A stretch of DNA of 64,000 bases. Source: Verticillium longisporum (taxonomy: Eukaryota; Ascomycota; Sordariomycetes; Glomerellales; Plectosphaerellaceae). Below the pieces are notes generated by a model. It saw only the letters and a list, made by a program, of their open reading frames with translations, was not told where the DNA came from and searched no databases. The DNA lies in contig JAETXT010000005.1 of NCBI GenBank assembly GCA_019188255.1, positions 3,906,001 through 3,970,000 on the forward strand. Direction: 5' to 3'. Of this stretch, positions 47,783-58,278 are shown one piece after another (position 1 is the first letter of the stretch; each line of letters begins with the position of its first letter). Both the position numbers and the translations under genes were made by a program.

Positions 47783-48763
47783 ATGGCGTCCCGTTTGGCT
47801 AGAAGCGCTGCTGGTACGTCTCCTTCGCTTCCGAACCGTCCGGCGAGGTCAATTGGCCCCCGCGCGCCAAGTATCGGCTCGCTGACGTGCCTCGTGTTTA
47901 GGAGCGAACCTCCTCCGGCCGACCGTGGCCCGGCGCACCCTGCCCGCCATCGCGTCCCTTACCTCCTCTCGCAACGTCTCCGGCGTGCCTGCTGAGGACC
48001 CCAAGAAGAAGGCCCAGTCCCTCATCGACTCCCTCCCCGGCAACTCGCTGCTCTCCAAGACAGCAATCCTGTCCTCCACTGCCGGTCTCAGTGTCTACGC
48101 CATCAGCAACGAGTACTACGTCGTCAACGAGGAGACCGTCGTCGCTTTCTGCCTTCTCGCCGTCTGGGGCGCTCTCATTAAGTACGGTGGTCCCATGTAT
48201 TCCGAGTGGGCGGATGCCCAGAGCAACAAGATCAAGGGCCTCCTTGACCAGGCTCGTACCGACCATACCAAGGCCGTCCAGGTCCGCATCGATGATGTGA
48301 AGCAGATGTCCGGCGTCGTCGACATCACCAAGTCTCTGTTCGAGGTTTCCAAGGTACGACTTGTCCTGATGGCGCAAGGCACGCGGGTGATGAAACCCGA
48401 CGCGGGGTAGGCATCGCGCGTACTTGAACTGGCCGCTAATGCACCGTTACAGGAGACCGCCAAGCTCGAGGCCCAGGCTTTCGAGCTCGAGCAGAAGACT
48501 GCTCTGGCTACCGAGGCCAAGACCGTCCTCGACTCTTGGGTCCGCTACGAGAGCCAGGTCAAGCAGCGCCAGCAGAAGGAGCTCGCCGAGAGCATCATCG
48601 CCAAGGTCCAGAAGGAGCTTGAGAGCCCCAAGGCTCTGCAGCAGGTTCTCGCCCAGAGCATCACTGATGTCGAGAGTGAGTTCCTGCCACAAAACACACT
48701 GCTCGCGAGCACCCGAAAACTGACAATTCCTTCGCAGAGCTCCTCGCCTCCAAGGCCCAATAG
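47783..48763 (+). CDS. ATP4: Mitochondrial ATP synthase subunit 4 (subunit b)
   Basis: The peripheral-stalk subunit b of F1Fo-ATP synthase in the inner mitochondrial membrane. Four exons (47783-47813, 47902-48353, 48453-48675, 48738-48763) are separated by introns of 88, 99 and 62 nt with GTACGT, GTACGA and GTGAGT donors; total 243 residues. The Arg-rich start (MASRLARSAAGANLLRPTVA) is a matrix-targeting presequence. The mature protein begins near NVSGVPAEDPKKKAQSLIDS. The hydrophobic pair SLLSKTAILSSTAGLSVYAI and VVAFCLLAVWGALIKYGGPM forms the membrane hairpin, followed by the long charged stalk helix (ETAKLEAQAFELEQK to the end KLLASKAQ). The first exon carries only ten codons and the last only eight plus stop, so simple open-frame prediction misses both. 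C-rich third positions fit high expression. Confidence 0.95.
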
Positions 48764-49333
48764 ACAACCAACCTCTACGTCGAACTTTAGACTCCATGAG
48801 AGGAAGATTTCCTTTGTACGAGGGAATCCCCTACGTGTTTATAAACACCTGTGCATTAGCCGAATCAACAATCTTGAACTTAATCCGCAATGACTGCCCA
48901 GCAGCCTGTCGTTCGTCGTCAATATGATAACCGTGATGCGTGACTTGAATTGATGACCTGCCATTCATGCCTGATACATGAAGCTCTACGCATTGGCGCA
49001 GCAGAATCGTAATTAATGGGTATAGGCCCCCCATCGCACAAAAGACAAGCAGCTGGAGTTTTCCGGAGTGACTTTGATGACAACAATGTCTTGAAGCACG
49101 ATGACATATTTCCGCCGAGCTTCCCGCTCCGATGTCCGAGCATATCAGCTGCCAACAGCAACTAACACTCACAGTCTCACCTGCAGCGCTCTGATCCTCG
49201 AGATAGCGTAGTCCAATCCAGAAGTTTTACTGTTCTCTCCTAACTAATGTGGGGGGAAAAAGGCTTCAGATGATACCCAGCATTTGTACAAAAGAATTGA
49301 GACCCCAGTTGATCGCCAAAGAGGTAAAAAGGA
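48764..49333. other. Intergenic region between ATP4 and tRNA-Ala
   Basis: It holds the ATP4 3' UTR and the downstream side of the tRNA. No gene is visible in these 570 bp. Confidence 0.6.
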
Positions 49334-49433
49334 TGGACAATGCGCGAATCGAACGCGCGACCTTCAGCAGATAGGATCTTACGATTACTCGTTTCGATGC
49401 TAAGCAGACGTTATACCACTAAACCAATCGCCC
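49334..49433 (-). tRNA. tRNA-Ala (AGC) with a 28-nt intron
   Basis: On the minus strand the molecule starts GGGCGATTGGTTTAGTGG and ends TTCGATTCGCGCATTGTCC plus A. The acceptor stem pairs 7/7 with a G3-U70 wobble, the main identity element of alanine tRNA. The T arm is GCGCG-TTCGATT-CGCGC and the variable loop is AGGTC. The anticodon AGC is at 49399-49401 after U32 U33. An intron of 28 nt (49370-49397) follows position 37, the standard place. The anticodon stem (TCTGC with GCTGA) has one T29-T41 mismatch. No CCA is encoded, as expected in eukaryotes. Confidence 0.88.
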
Positions 49434-49766
49434 ATTGTTGGAGTGCGGCAATTCTGGTGGGATCATGGCTCTGAGAGCGTAGTAGGTGGAGTTGACTAGG
49501 GCTTTCAGGTTACGACTCGGTCTGGCCGCGATAAGCAAAGCCCAGAGCGGGCCCAAGACTGATGGGACCTAAGATATTCCAAGTTGAACAGATATTGCTA
49601 AAGTGTTCACTCCAGTATCATGGGGATTTCCAAATGTAATAACGATCATTGACCTAGCTTCGATCCAGGCGTCGTCTGCATAATCATTACAAAGAAAACA
49701 AGACACAGAGCCGTATCAGGCCTGCGGAATTAGTGTTGTAAGAAAGCGTCCCATACACCAACCATC
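49434..49766. other. Intergenic region between tRNA-Ala and SRC1
   Basis: The tRNA lies on the minus strand, so this is its upstream side, and it also holds the SRC1 3' UTR. No gene is visible in these 333 bp. Confidence 0.6.
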
Positions 49767-51929
49767 TCAGTAGATCGGTCGCGACTCCTGCCAGGTCGAA
49801 CGCGCCGTTGCCTTCTCTGACATTTCGTCCTTCCGATCGTCATCCGTTACAGCGCCAGTTCCGAACGACACGCGCCCACTCTTCCGCCTCCTTGCGCTAT
49901 CGCCAGTGAGTGGCCCGATCCATTCCCAGGCGCGGCCGACCTCGCCGCTGCGGCCCTCGCGCTGACTTGTACGCACATTGCTGTTCTGCTCCACGACGGC
50001 TCTCACTCGGGACCAGATGCGGTCCCGGCTCTTTAGCGAGTGCACAGAGCGGAGAACGTCGTCTCGTAGGTTTGGCAGGAACAGCCAAGGATCGTCAAGC
50101 TCCTCTTCACCAAGCTCCTTCTGCGATGCAAGTCGTGCGAGGACTAAGTCAACAAGAGACGGAACCCGGGCGACCTCAGCCTTGTGGGATCGATAGCGCG
50201 CACGCAAATAAAAGTACAAAGCCACCAGGGCGGCTAGAGATCCAGCTGGGAGTCGATATCTTGCCAATCCGAGCCGGAGGGACCGCTTGGCCGCGCAGCT
50301 GATCGAAAGGCGAGCGAGAGAGGTGGACGAGAGGTAGGTGTTTGGAAGGCCGGCGGAATCGGCTTGTCTGCTTCCGGCGCGACCGATCTGGTTAGTGATG
50401 CTGGTCAGAACGAATGCTATTGTCGAGTAGGGTGTGGTAGGCCTGTGGGGATAAAGGTATGGAAATGGAGGGGCAACTCACTTGATGATCTCAACCTCCT
50501 CACGGTCCTTGATATCTCCGATAGCAGCTGCCCAAAGATCGTCGAACTCCTGCTTGTTCATCTTCTTGCTGCGCTTTTCACTAATGGCTGACTTGAGCTC
50601 CTCCTCCTCAATGGCCGGGCTCTCCTCATGTTCGCCTGTCTGATCAACCAAATCGCCACATTCAAATTGGGCCCTCCTCTCACGAAGCTCCTCAACTGCC
50701 TTGTCGGCAACAGCCTTGATCCGCCTGACCTTCACGCCATCCGGCTCGCAGGTGGACGGCAGAGGTACCAGACCGCCCAGCGAACGGGGATGAGGCTTCA
50801 AGATGAAGTTGTCATCACAGCACACAGTATAGTCCTCGAAGCAGTAGGCGTGTTGAGGGCAACGCTCGCACTGGGGCTCAATGTAGGGGACGATCCAATC
50901 GGGAACTGACACCTCAGAGGGAATGATCTGAGTTGCAGGTCTGCCGAGGCCACAGTAACCGACAGCGATCTTCTCCTGTCGATACCAGCCACCGTAGGCT
51001 CCTAGCAGGGTGACAGCAAGCGCCATCAAAGGTGTCCTGAGACCAGCACGCTTCTTCGCTGGCTTAGGTCGACGTTGCTCGAGCAGACCGTTGGCACCCT
51101 TCATGGCTATTTCCATTTCCAACTCAATTTGTTCTTCAGGGGTAAACTCCTCGCCAGCATCCAGTTCAGATACATATTCGATCTCGTGCCGGATGGGCTT
51201 GTTCGATTTAGCAGACTTGGGCCGGTCATAGCCATCAGTGCGGCGTCGTACGCCGACGTCGTTGAATGTAGCCGGAGTATCATGCCCGGCTGTTCGCCTG
51301 CGGCTGCTGCTGGGCCGGGAGGCAGGCGCCGGAGAGCTCCCACTCTGGAATGGGTTCTCGGCGGAGAAGTTGACATCCGTCTCTTGGAGATTGAAGAATC
51401 CATCCTCTACATCCTCGACTTTGACCTGAGGGGTCACCGTTCGTGTGCTCCTCCGGACTGACCGAGGCGGCTCTGCCTCAGTAGGATATAAGTCCGCAGG
51501 CGGATGAGACAGTTGACGACTGGCGCCCCGAACCTTGCGTTTGGTAGGGCTGAGAGGCAAGGCAGGCTCGTCTTCGTAGTCCTCTGACCGTAGCCTTGCC
51601 GAAGCCTTGCGCGGTGAACGAGAGCGTGTTTCACGTTGAGGTGGTGGTGCCAGATCAACGTCTTCGTCGTCGAAGGACGCCGTGTCGTAGGAGTCGCCTC
51701 TGGGCATATTGATAATGCCCATGCTCGAGCGCTTGGCGCGCGCTTGCTTGTCGAGGAACTTTTTGGCCTTCGGAACAACGCCTTCGTTGAAAATGTCGAT
51801 GAGCTGCGGCTTCTTCGCCGTCGCGGGGTACTGGACGTCGTGCGCCACCAAAATGGAGCGCAGCCGTGGTACCGTCAGCGACTTGGGGTCAAATCCAGGC
51901 TGGAGGTACTCGTACGCCTCGTCCAACAT
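49767..51929 (-). CDS. SRC1: Inner nuclear membrane protein SRC1/HEH1 (LEM/HeH, MAN1-like)
   Basis: An inner nuclear membrane protein that tethers chromatin and takes part in nuclear pore assembly quality control. Exon 1 is 50482-51929 and exon 2 is 49767-50400 (693 residues). The start MLDEAYEYLQPGFDPKSLTV leads into the helix-extension-helix domain (RLRSILVAHDVQYPATAKKP). An acidic, basic-patch-rich nucleoplasmic linker follows. The first membrane helix is LMALAVTLLGAYGG. The lumenal part has Cys-rich CERCPQHAYCFEDYTVCC. After the intron, the second helix (AGSLAALVALYFYLRARYRS) precedes the C-terminal MAN1-type domain (SLVDLVLARLASQKELGEEE, WLFLPNLRDDVLRSVHSLKS). The intron (50401-50481, 81 nt, GTGAGT/CAG) sits just before the second helix. 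A nearer acceptor (exon from 50442, 39-nt intron) is also in frame. Retention gives an immediate TGA. It is divergent with COQ6. Confidence 0.9.
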
Positions 51930-52496
51930 GATGGTTACGTTATGTCAGTCAGCACGTCGATAACGTCTGTCGGGGTTGATTGTGGCAGGTCTGAACGATG
52001 ACGATAGCGGGAGGTGAGACAGGCGATGACAGCCGTGAAAGAAAGGAATGAACGTCTGCAAGACTGCCGGCGGATAGAGCTGCTGGCTGCAGGAATGCGA
52101 CCACGCGACAGATCTGGCCTCGGCTCTGCGACCAAGTTAAGCGAGCACCAGAAAAAAAAACAGGGTGTTGAGGAGCAAAAGATGCCAGAGGCTGTACATA
52201 GGGCGGGGGCACGAGTTGTTGTAAGCTCGAAAGTCCGATTGCTGTCCTGCTGAAAGCGAGCTGTTATCTTGTCTCTGTGGCAACCTGGGTGTGTCCTGAT
52301 CTGGGTTAGTCGACTTCGGTCACTGCTGAGGTAGGCGGAAAGGTGGGGTGACGTAGGGGTCAAGTTCCGCCCCAGCTGGTCTGAGCGTGAGCTGGTTACG
52401 CTAGGCCTCTTCTGGACTTTTGCTGAAGATGCTATCACCACGACTCTGGTGATACCGAGATCGCACGATTCTTGGCTACGCAGTCACAACACCAAA
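51930..52496. promoter_or_regulatory. Divergent promoter region of SRC1 and COQ6
   Basis: These 567 bp separate the two ATGs. An A9 tract is at 52152-52160. No CACGTG or other clear motif is found. Confidence 0.5.
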
Positions 52497-54034
52497 ATGG
52501 CTTCCAATCCCCGTCAATTGATAGCAAGGCCTCGCTTTGTGTGCCGAAGCTGTACACAGCGTGCTGCAACCCGAAACAGGAGGTCTTTCGCCATAGCTGC
52601 CGCGTCCAATCCTGACATCTACGATGTCGTCTGCGTGGGAGGCGGGCCGGCTGGCCTGAGTCTTCTCGCCGCCCTCCGTGAGCAAATACGAATTTCGTAC
52701 TCTCGTTCCTGATCGTACTGATGACCTCGACAGGCTCGAATCCTACCACTTCACGCCTCCGCGTCGCTCTTGTCGAAGCCCAGGACCTGTCGAAGACACG
52801 CAACTGGACTCTCCCCGCCGACCGATTCTCGAACCGTTGCAGTTCTCTCACGCCTACCTCTGCGCAATATCTCAACTCGATAGGTGCATGGAGCCACATG
52901 AAGCGCGAGCGTATCCAGGCGTATCAGGAGATGCAGGTCTGGGACGGTGTCACTGACGCGCGCATCGAGTTCGACTGGACGCCGGATTCCGTCACATCTG
53001 GCGGCAAGACGATTGCCTACATGTGCGAGAACCTCAATCTGACTTCAGGTCTCCTCAAACGGTTGGAGGAGCTCGGTGGTGTCTCTGTCTTTGACGCCGC
53101 CAAAGTGCAGGATATCACTCTAGGAGAGGAGACTGAGGAGCTGGACCTCAGCCAATGGCCCGTAGTCCACCTTGAGGGTGGCAAGCAGTTGCATGCGAGA
53201 CTTCTCGTTGGAGCTGACGGCGCAAACAGCCCTGTCCGCTCCTTCGCGGACATCAAGAGTCGCGGCTGGGACTACGAGAGGCACGGAGTCGTTGCGACGC
53301 TGGAGATGGAAGGTGATGGCTGGGGCGGCGACTACAACAAGACGGCGTATCAACGCTTCCTACCGACTGGCCCCGTGGCCATGCTCCCTCTGCCAGGCAA
53401 ATACTCGACCCTCGTCTGGTCGACGACGCCTGCCAACGCCGCGCTGCTGAAGAGCCTGGCTCCGAAGGACTTTATCGCGCTGGTTAACGCGGCTTTCCGC
53501 CTGAGCCCTGTGGATGTCAAATTCATGCACACTATGTCATCCGGTCAAGAAGAGGAGCTGCAGTGGAGGCTGAACCACACGCCCGTCGATGTTGCGGCCA
53601 TCCCCCAAACTGCAGTCGGCGTGCAAGAGGGCACGATTGCGTCCTTCCCGCTGAAGCTCCGCCACGCAGACACCTACATTGGGGAGCGCGTGGCCCTCAT
53701 CGGTGATGCTGCGCACACGATTCACCCTCTCGCTGGACAAGGCCTTAATTCGGGCCAGGGCGACGTCCAGAGCCTCGCGAAGACGATCGAGTACGCCGTT
53801 GCCCACGGCCAGGACATCGGCTCGTCCCTGTCGCTTGAGACGTACAATTCGGAGCGGTACGCTGCCAATCATGTCCTTCTCGGTGTTTGTGACAAGCTGC
53901 ACAAGTTGTACTCTGTTGAGAGCGGGCCGCTGGTGCACCTCCGCTCTCTAGGCCTGAACGCTGCCAACGCGGTGGGCCCTCTGAAGAAGTTCATCATGGA
54001 TCAGGCGGCGGGCAGTGGAGCTAGGTTTATCTAG
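52497..54034 (+). CDS. COQ6: Ubiquinone biosynthesis flavin monooxygenase COQ6
   Basis: A FAD-dependent hydroxylase of the UbiH/COQ6 family that adds the C5 hydroxyl of coenzyme Q in the mitochondrial matrix. Exon 1 is 52497-52677 and exon 2 is 52734-54034; the 56-nt intron has GTGAGC and CAG borders with a CTGATGAC branch region (493 residues). The N-terminus (MASNPRQLIARPRFVCRSCT) is Arg-rich, as in a matrix presequence. The Rossmann FAD motif VVCVGGGPAGLS is at residues 44-55 and straddles the end of exon 1. The DG motif (LLVGADGANSPVRSF) lies near 220 and the third FAD motif (GDAAHTIHPLAGQGLNSGQG) near 385. All exon phases agree, and the length matches fungal COQ6. It shares a divergent promoter with SRC1. 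Confidence 0.95.
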
Positions 54035-54597
54035 GACGTAAACTCCTGCCATGTATTGCTGTATACTTTTGTATCAATTGTAAATCTTGTTCTACTACGA
54101 CCATGGGATTTGATGTTCGGGTCTACTCGCACAACATATACTTTCTTTCTTGAGGCGAACCCCCTTCTGCATTATACGGCATCATATTGTAGACAGTAAA
54201 ATCACACCATAAACTGTAGACATACACAAACCCTGTCTACAATATATTGAGCGTACACATCCTGGTAGGTGTATGGTTTACTTGGGTGTATAGAGTCGAG
54301 AAAATACTATGGGCATGAGAGACGGCATGTTCAATTGCTGAAGCTCACGAACAGTCGTATGAGAACGATGAGAGTCACTCACCGAAAAAGAAGTATCAAG
54401 TTTGCCACGCGTCGAAATGGCAACTCGTTACGTGCATAGACAGACACTGGGATTTATGGACCGGAGTACCACGGACAGAACGATGTGAAGCAACAGAATG
54501 AGATATATACGGTGATGCACCTTCTCCTTCCAGCCTACAAGTACAAACAGAACAGACCTTACGATCTCGAAATTTCTTTTACCACTTCGCCCTACGT
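54035..54597. other. Intergenic region between convergent COQ6 and NUO49
   Basis: Both genes end into this stretch of about 560 bp. It is AT-rich around 54050-54250, as expected of 3' UTR DNA. No gene is visible. Confidence 0.6.
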
Positions 54598-56122
54598 CTA
54601 CCGATCGACCTCGCCTGTGGGCCACGTTAGCAGGAGGCAAGCATTTGCAGAAACGGAAAAACGTACCGAACACCAGATCCATCGTACCGATAACGGCGAC
54701 GGCATCAGCCAACATGTGGCCCTTGCAGACATGGTCGAAGCCAGCAAGATGGGCAAATCCAGGAGCACGAATGTGGACGCGGTATGGCCTCTCGCTACCG
54801 TCACTGACAACGAAGACACCCATCTCGCCCTTGGGGGCCTCGATAGCGGAGTAAGTCTCACCAGGGGGCACAGCGTAACCCTTGGTGTAAAGGAGGAAGT
54901 GGTGGATGAGGGCCTCCATGTTCTCCTTCATGGCGGCACGGGGGAGGGGAGACCTTGTAGTCCTCGACACGGACGGGGCCGGCGGGCATCTTGTTCAGGC
55001 ACTGGTGGATAATGCGAAGGGACTGGCGGAACTCCTCCATGCGGACGAGGTAACGGTCGTAGCAGTCGCCGCGGACTCCGACGGGCACGTCGAACTCAAC
55101 CTGGTCGTAGGCGTCGTAAGGCTGGCTCTTGCGGATATCCCAGGGAATACCAGATCCACGGAGCATGGGCCCGGTGAAGGAGAGGTTCAACGCCTCGGTG
55201 GCGCTGACAACACCGACACCCTGCAGACGCTGGAGCCAGATTCGGTTGTCAGTCAGCATCTCCTCAGTCTCGTCGAGCCTGTCGCCAAACTGCGTGGCCC
55301 ACTGGTAGATATCGTCGAGCAGGCCGACGGGGATATCCTGGTGAACGCCGCCAGGGCGAACGTAGGCAGCGTGCAGACGGGCACCGGAGACGCGCTCGTA
55401 GAATTCCTGCAACAAGTCAATCCACCGTTCTCACGGGTATCTCCGCCGGAAGGGCGACCTACCATGAGCTTCTCACGCTCCTCAAAGCCCCAAAGGAAAG
55501 GTGTCAAAGCGCCAACGTCCATGGCATGGGACAGAACGGACATGAGGTGGTTCAGGACTCGGGTGAGCTCGCCGAACAGAGTGCGGATCCATTTCGCGCG
55601 GTCGGGGATTTCGATGTTGAGAAGCTTTTCAACGGCCAACGAGAAGCACTGCTCGTTCGTCATCATGGAGACATAGTCAAGACGGTCGAAGTAGGGAAGA
55701 GCCTGGAGGTAGGTCTTGTACTCGATGAGCTTCTCCGTGCCACGGTGGAGCAGACCGACGTGAGGATCGGCGCGAACAATCTCCTCGCCATTGATCTCAA
55801 GAATCAGACGCAACACGCCGTGGGCGGCGGGATGCTGAGGTCCGAAGTTGACAGTGTAGTGCCTGACCTTCTTGTCCTCGATGCCGTCTTTCGCCGGGCC
55901 ATGGTCGGTTCCCTTGTGGTTTACGGCGGCGTAGGGATCGGCAGGGTGGTTGAAGTCAGTGTCGACGGGCACGAGCCTTAGTCCCTGAAACTCCGGCGAG
56001 GGCTGGGCGTATTTTCGGAATGCCGACGTAGACAAAGGGCGGGCGGCGAGGGAGGTCGTCGCGGCTGGTCGGAGGCATAACCGCTTGGCGCTGTGGCCGG
56101 CGAGGCGATAGAGGCTTGCCAT
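54598..56122 (-). CDS. nuo49: NADH:ubiquinone oxidoreductase 49-kDa subunit (NDUFS2-like; frame broken)
   Basis: The complex I core subunit that helps form the ubiquinone site next to iron-sulfur centre N2, at the matrix side of the inner mitochondrial membrane. Exons are 55463-56122, 54667-55406 and 54598-54614, with introns of 56 nt (GTAGGT/CAG) and 52 nt (GTACGT/CAG). The presequence is [20 protein letters not shown]. Family signatures follow: [80 protein letters not shown] and [19 protein letters not shown]. The last exon supplies only GEVDR plus stop, the usual end of the family. In exon 2 the frame changes inside C-rich DNA (54939-54948 on +), between VEDYKVSP and [15 protein letters not shown]; one base fewer or two more would join them. 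Expected length is about 472 residues. It is divergent with LCL3. Confidence 0.92.
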
Positions 56123-56842
56123 TGTGGTCGCAGAGTGGAGAGGGTGTTTGTGGAAGGATCGAGGAGATGAGCCCCCTCAATTGAGCCTCTTCGACTATGC
56201 CGCTGACGGTGGCGAGCTTGATTGATGATGGGGGTTGTCGGCGTGGTATTGTGCGATATGGCCGTCATCTACCTGGCGGGAAAGCTAGCAATGTCGAAGA
56301 AATCAGCTGCTGCTGATTGGACAGTGGCGCAACGACAAGTTCTTCCGAGTCTGAGCCGACAGACCGTGCCAAATGCCGACATTCGCGCACTGCCAGCAAG
56401 CACTTTTGGTAGGATCCACTTCAAGAGGTGCTTAAACCGAGCACCTCCAAGAGACAGGAGGGTTTCGTGTTGTTGTCTATCAATTGTGCCTATGGCGCAC
56501 ATTTCATTGATTTATGACTAGCGTCTGGCACCGAATATGGATGATCGCTTGTCAACACTGTGCTCTGGACGCCATACAGTATATTTCGTCGTTCAAACCG
56601 TTACTGCGCACAGTCAACAGTTAGATGTCCGTGCAGAGCCACCTTCACTCCCCATCTTCCGTTCGATCGTATAAAACAAATAACTGAGCTGTGCCGCCAA
56701 TCATTCGACCCTTGGCCATTTGCGCCTGCTTGGAAGATTAGCCAGATTGCCGACTGACGGGTGGTTTGGTCTTTTGGACCACTCATCACTGCTTGAGCAG
56801 GCTGGCAACAGTTGAAACCCTCCCCTGCCTGAGCTCTGAACC
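56123..56842. promoter_or_regulatory. Divergent promoter region of NUO49 and LCL3
   Basis: These 720 bp lie between the two start codons. No distinctive motif or gene is visible. Confidence 0.5.
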
Positions 56843-57754
56843 ATGCCTTGGCCATTTGAACCCTCTGGCTCACCTGAAGCACCACCGCCTCAGAAACCCA
56901 GGGACGATAAGGTTGAGGGCAGAGAGCCAGCAAAGTCATGGAACAGTTTGCTTCCCAAACCAGACCCTCCGCTCCAGGCCGCCAAGGAATGGGCTCCCGT
57001 CTTCTTAACCGCCGTCGGCTCCCTGGCAGCCTTCATGTTCTACCAATCTTACTTGCGCCGCTTCGCTGGTGCCGCCAGCATCCAAGAGAACTTTTTCCGC
57101 AAAAGAAGCCTCCTGGGTAGAGTCACGAGCGTGGGGGATGGTGATGGTTTCCACTTGTATCACACACCAGGAGGGAAACTCGCAGGCTGGGGATGGTTCC
57201 GGAAGATCCCAGAAGGAAGATCTAATCTGAAGGGAGAAACTGTAGGTGCAGCACGGAGCATGTCGCAAGGAGATACTGACAATTCGCTAGATTTCCATTC
57301 GTTTGGCCGGCATCGACGCGCCCGAGGGACCTCATTTCGGCCGCCCTGGTCAGCCCTTCGCTGCGGAGGCACAAGCTCATCTCTCAAAGTACATCCTCCA
57401 TCGGCGCGTACGGGCTCATCTCCATAAACGAGACCAGTACAATCGCATCGTGGCAACGGTATCGACAAGACAGCCTTTTTCAAGAAGGATGTTGGCCTCG
57501 AAATGTTGAAGCAAGGTCTTGCTACCACGTATGAAGCCAAGAGTGGCGTGGAGTGGGGTGGCAAGGAGAGCATCTACAAGGCGGCCGAAGCGAAGGCGAA
57601 AGCTAAGAAGCTCGGGCTGTGGTCGATTAAGGCATCGGAGTTCGAAAGCCCTCGCAATTTCAAGAATAGGACGCAGGGAAACGAGAAGGGTGAAAAGGAT
57701 ATAGAGGAGTCTGCTGTTCAGAAGCCGTGGTGGCGACGCTGGCTGACTGGGTGA
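56843..57754 (+). CDS. LCL3: Mitochondrial membrane nuclease LCL3 (TNase-like; frame broken)
   Basis: A membrane-anchored member of the staphylococcal-nuclease family, mitochondrial in yeast. Exon 1 is 56843-57241 and exon 2 is 57291-57754; the 49-nt intron has GTAGGT and TAG borders with an ACTGAC branch site. One membrane helix ([20 protein letters not shown], near residues 51-70) precedes the SNase fold. The fold shows [15 protein letters not shown], the catalytic-type loop [25 protein letters not shown] and [11 protein letters not shown], and the protein ends in WWRRWLTG. The frame breaks at a T5 run (57476-57480). One more T turns ATVSTRQPF into [20 protein letters not shown] and gives 287 residues, close to other fungal LCL3 proteins. 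The uncorrected frame stops at TGA a few codons later (57507-57509). Confidence 0.9.
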
Positions 57755-58278
57755 ACACATGCCCCACAGTAGGTTGACTCTGGAGACTGCATTTGAATCG
57801 TGAAGCACTGAAGGATACCCCGCCGATCTGAGTTCCAAAGAAATAATACGACAAAATTTTCCGGTACCAAAGGAAATGTTTTGCCTGATGATTATTGACG
57901 ACCAGGACCAAAGTCTCGTCGACAGTCCCTTCTCTACCAGCCAGGGACTGATATGTTGGCTAAGTTGATATGAATGTATTAGGTATGCTTGGTCTGTGTA
58001 ATGAGAAGAGCGACCCACTTTTCCTGCGTGTGGCGCCTGAGGGGCTCACTTGATTGGTTCACGAGACTGGTTGTGCCCCTGTGTGTCGCATCGAGTCTCG
58101 AGCGCTCCTGACCTTCTCATCCTCTCAACTCAAACACGCTGCTCTCAACATGACACCTTCATCATCTGGAAATTCCCTATCACGACCGGAATCCTGACCG
58201 CTCGACGGCACCAATACTCCGAGCCCCATCTGGGTGCTTCCACACGGCGTGCCCTAGATTGGGCTACCACCTGTCATC
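57755..58278. other. Intergenic region between LCL3 and the STE20-type kinase
   Basis: The two genes are in tandem, so this 524-bp stretch holds the LCL3 3' UTR and the kinase promoter. No gene or clear motif is visible. Confidence 0.55.

Noticed and set aside
1..57754. Programmed ribosomal frameshifting as the cause of the repeated frame breaks
   Set aside because: The sites differ in gene, position and slippery sequence; many need an added base in a plain homopolymer, and unrelated essential genes are hit. Assembly error is simpler.
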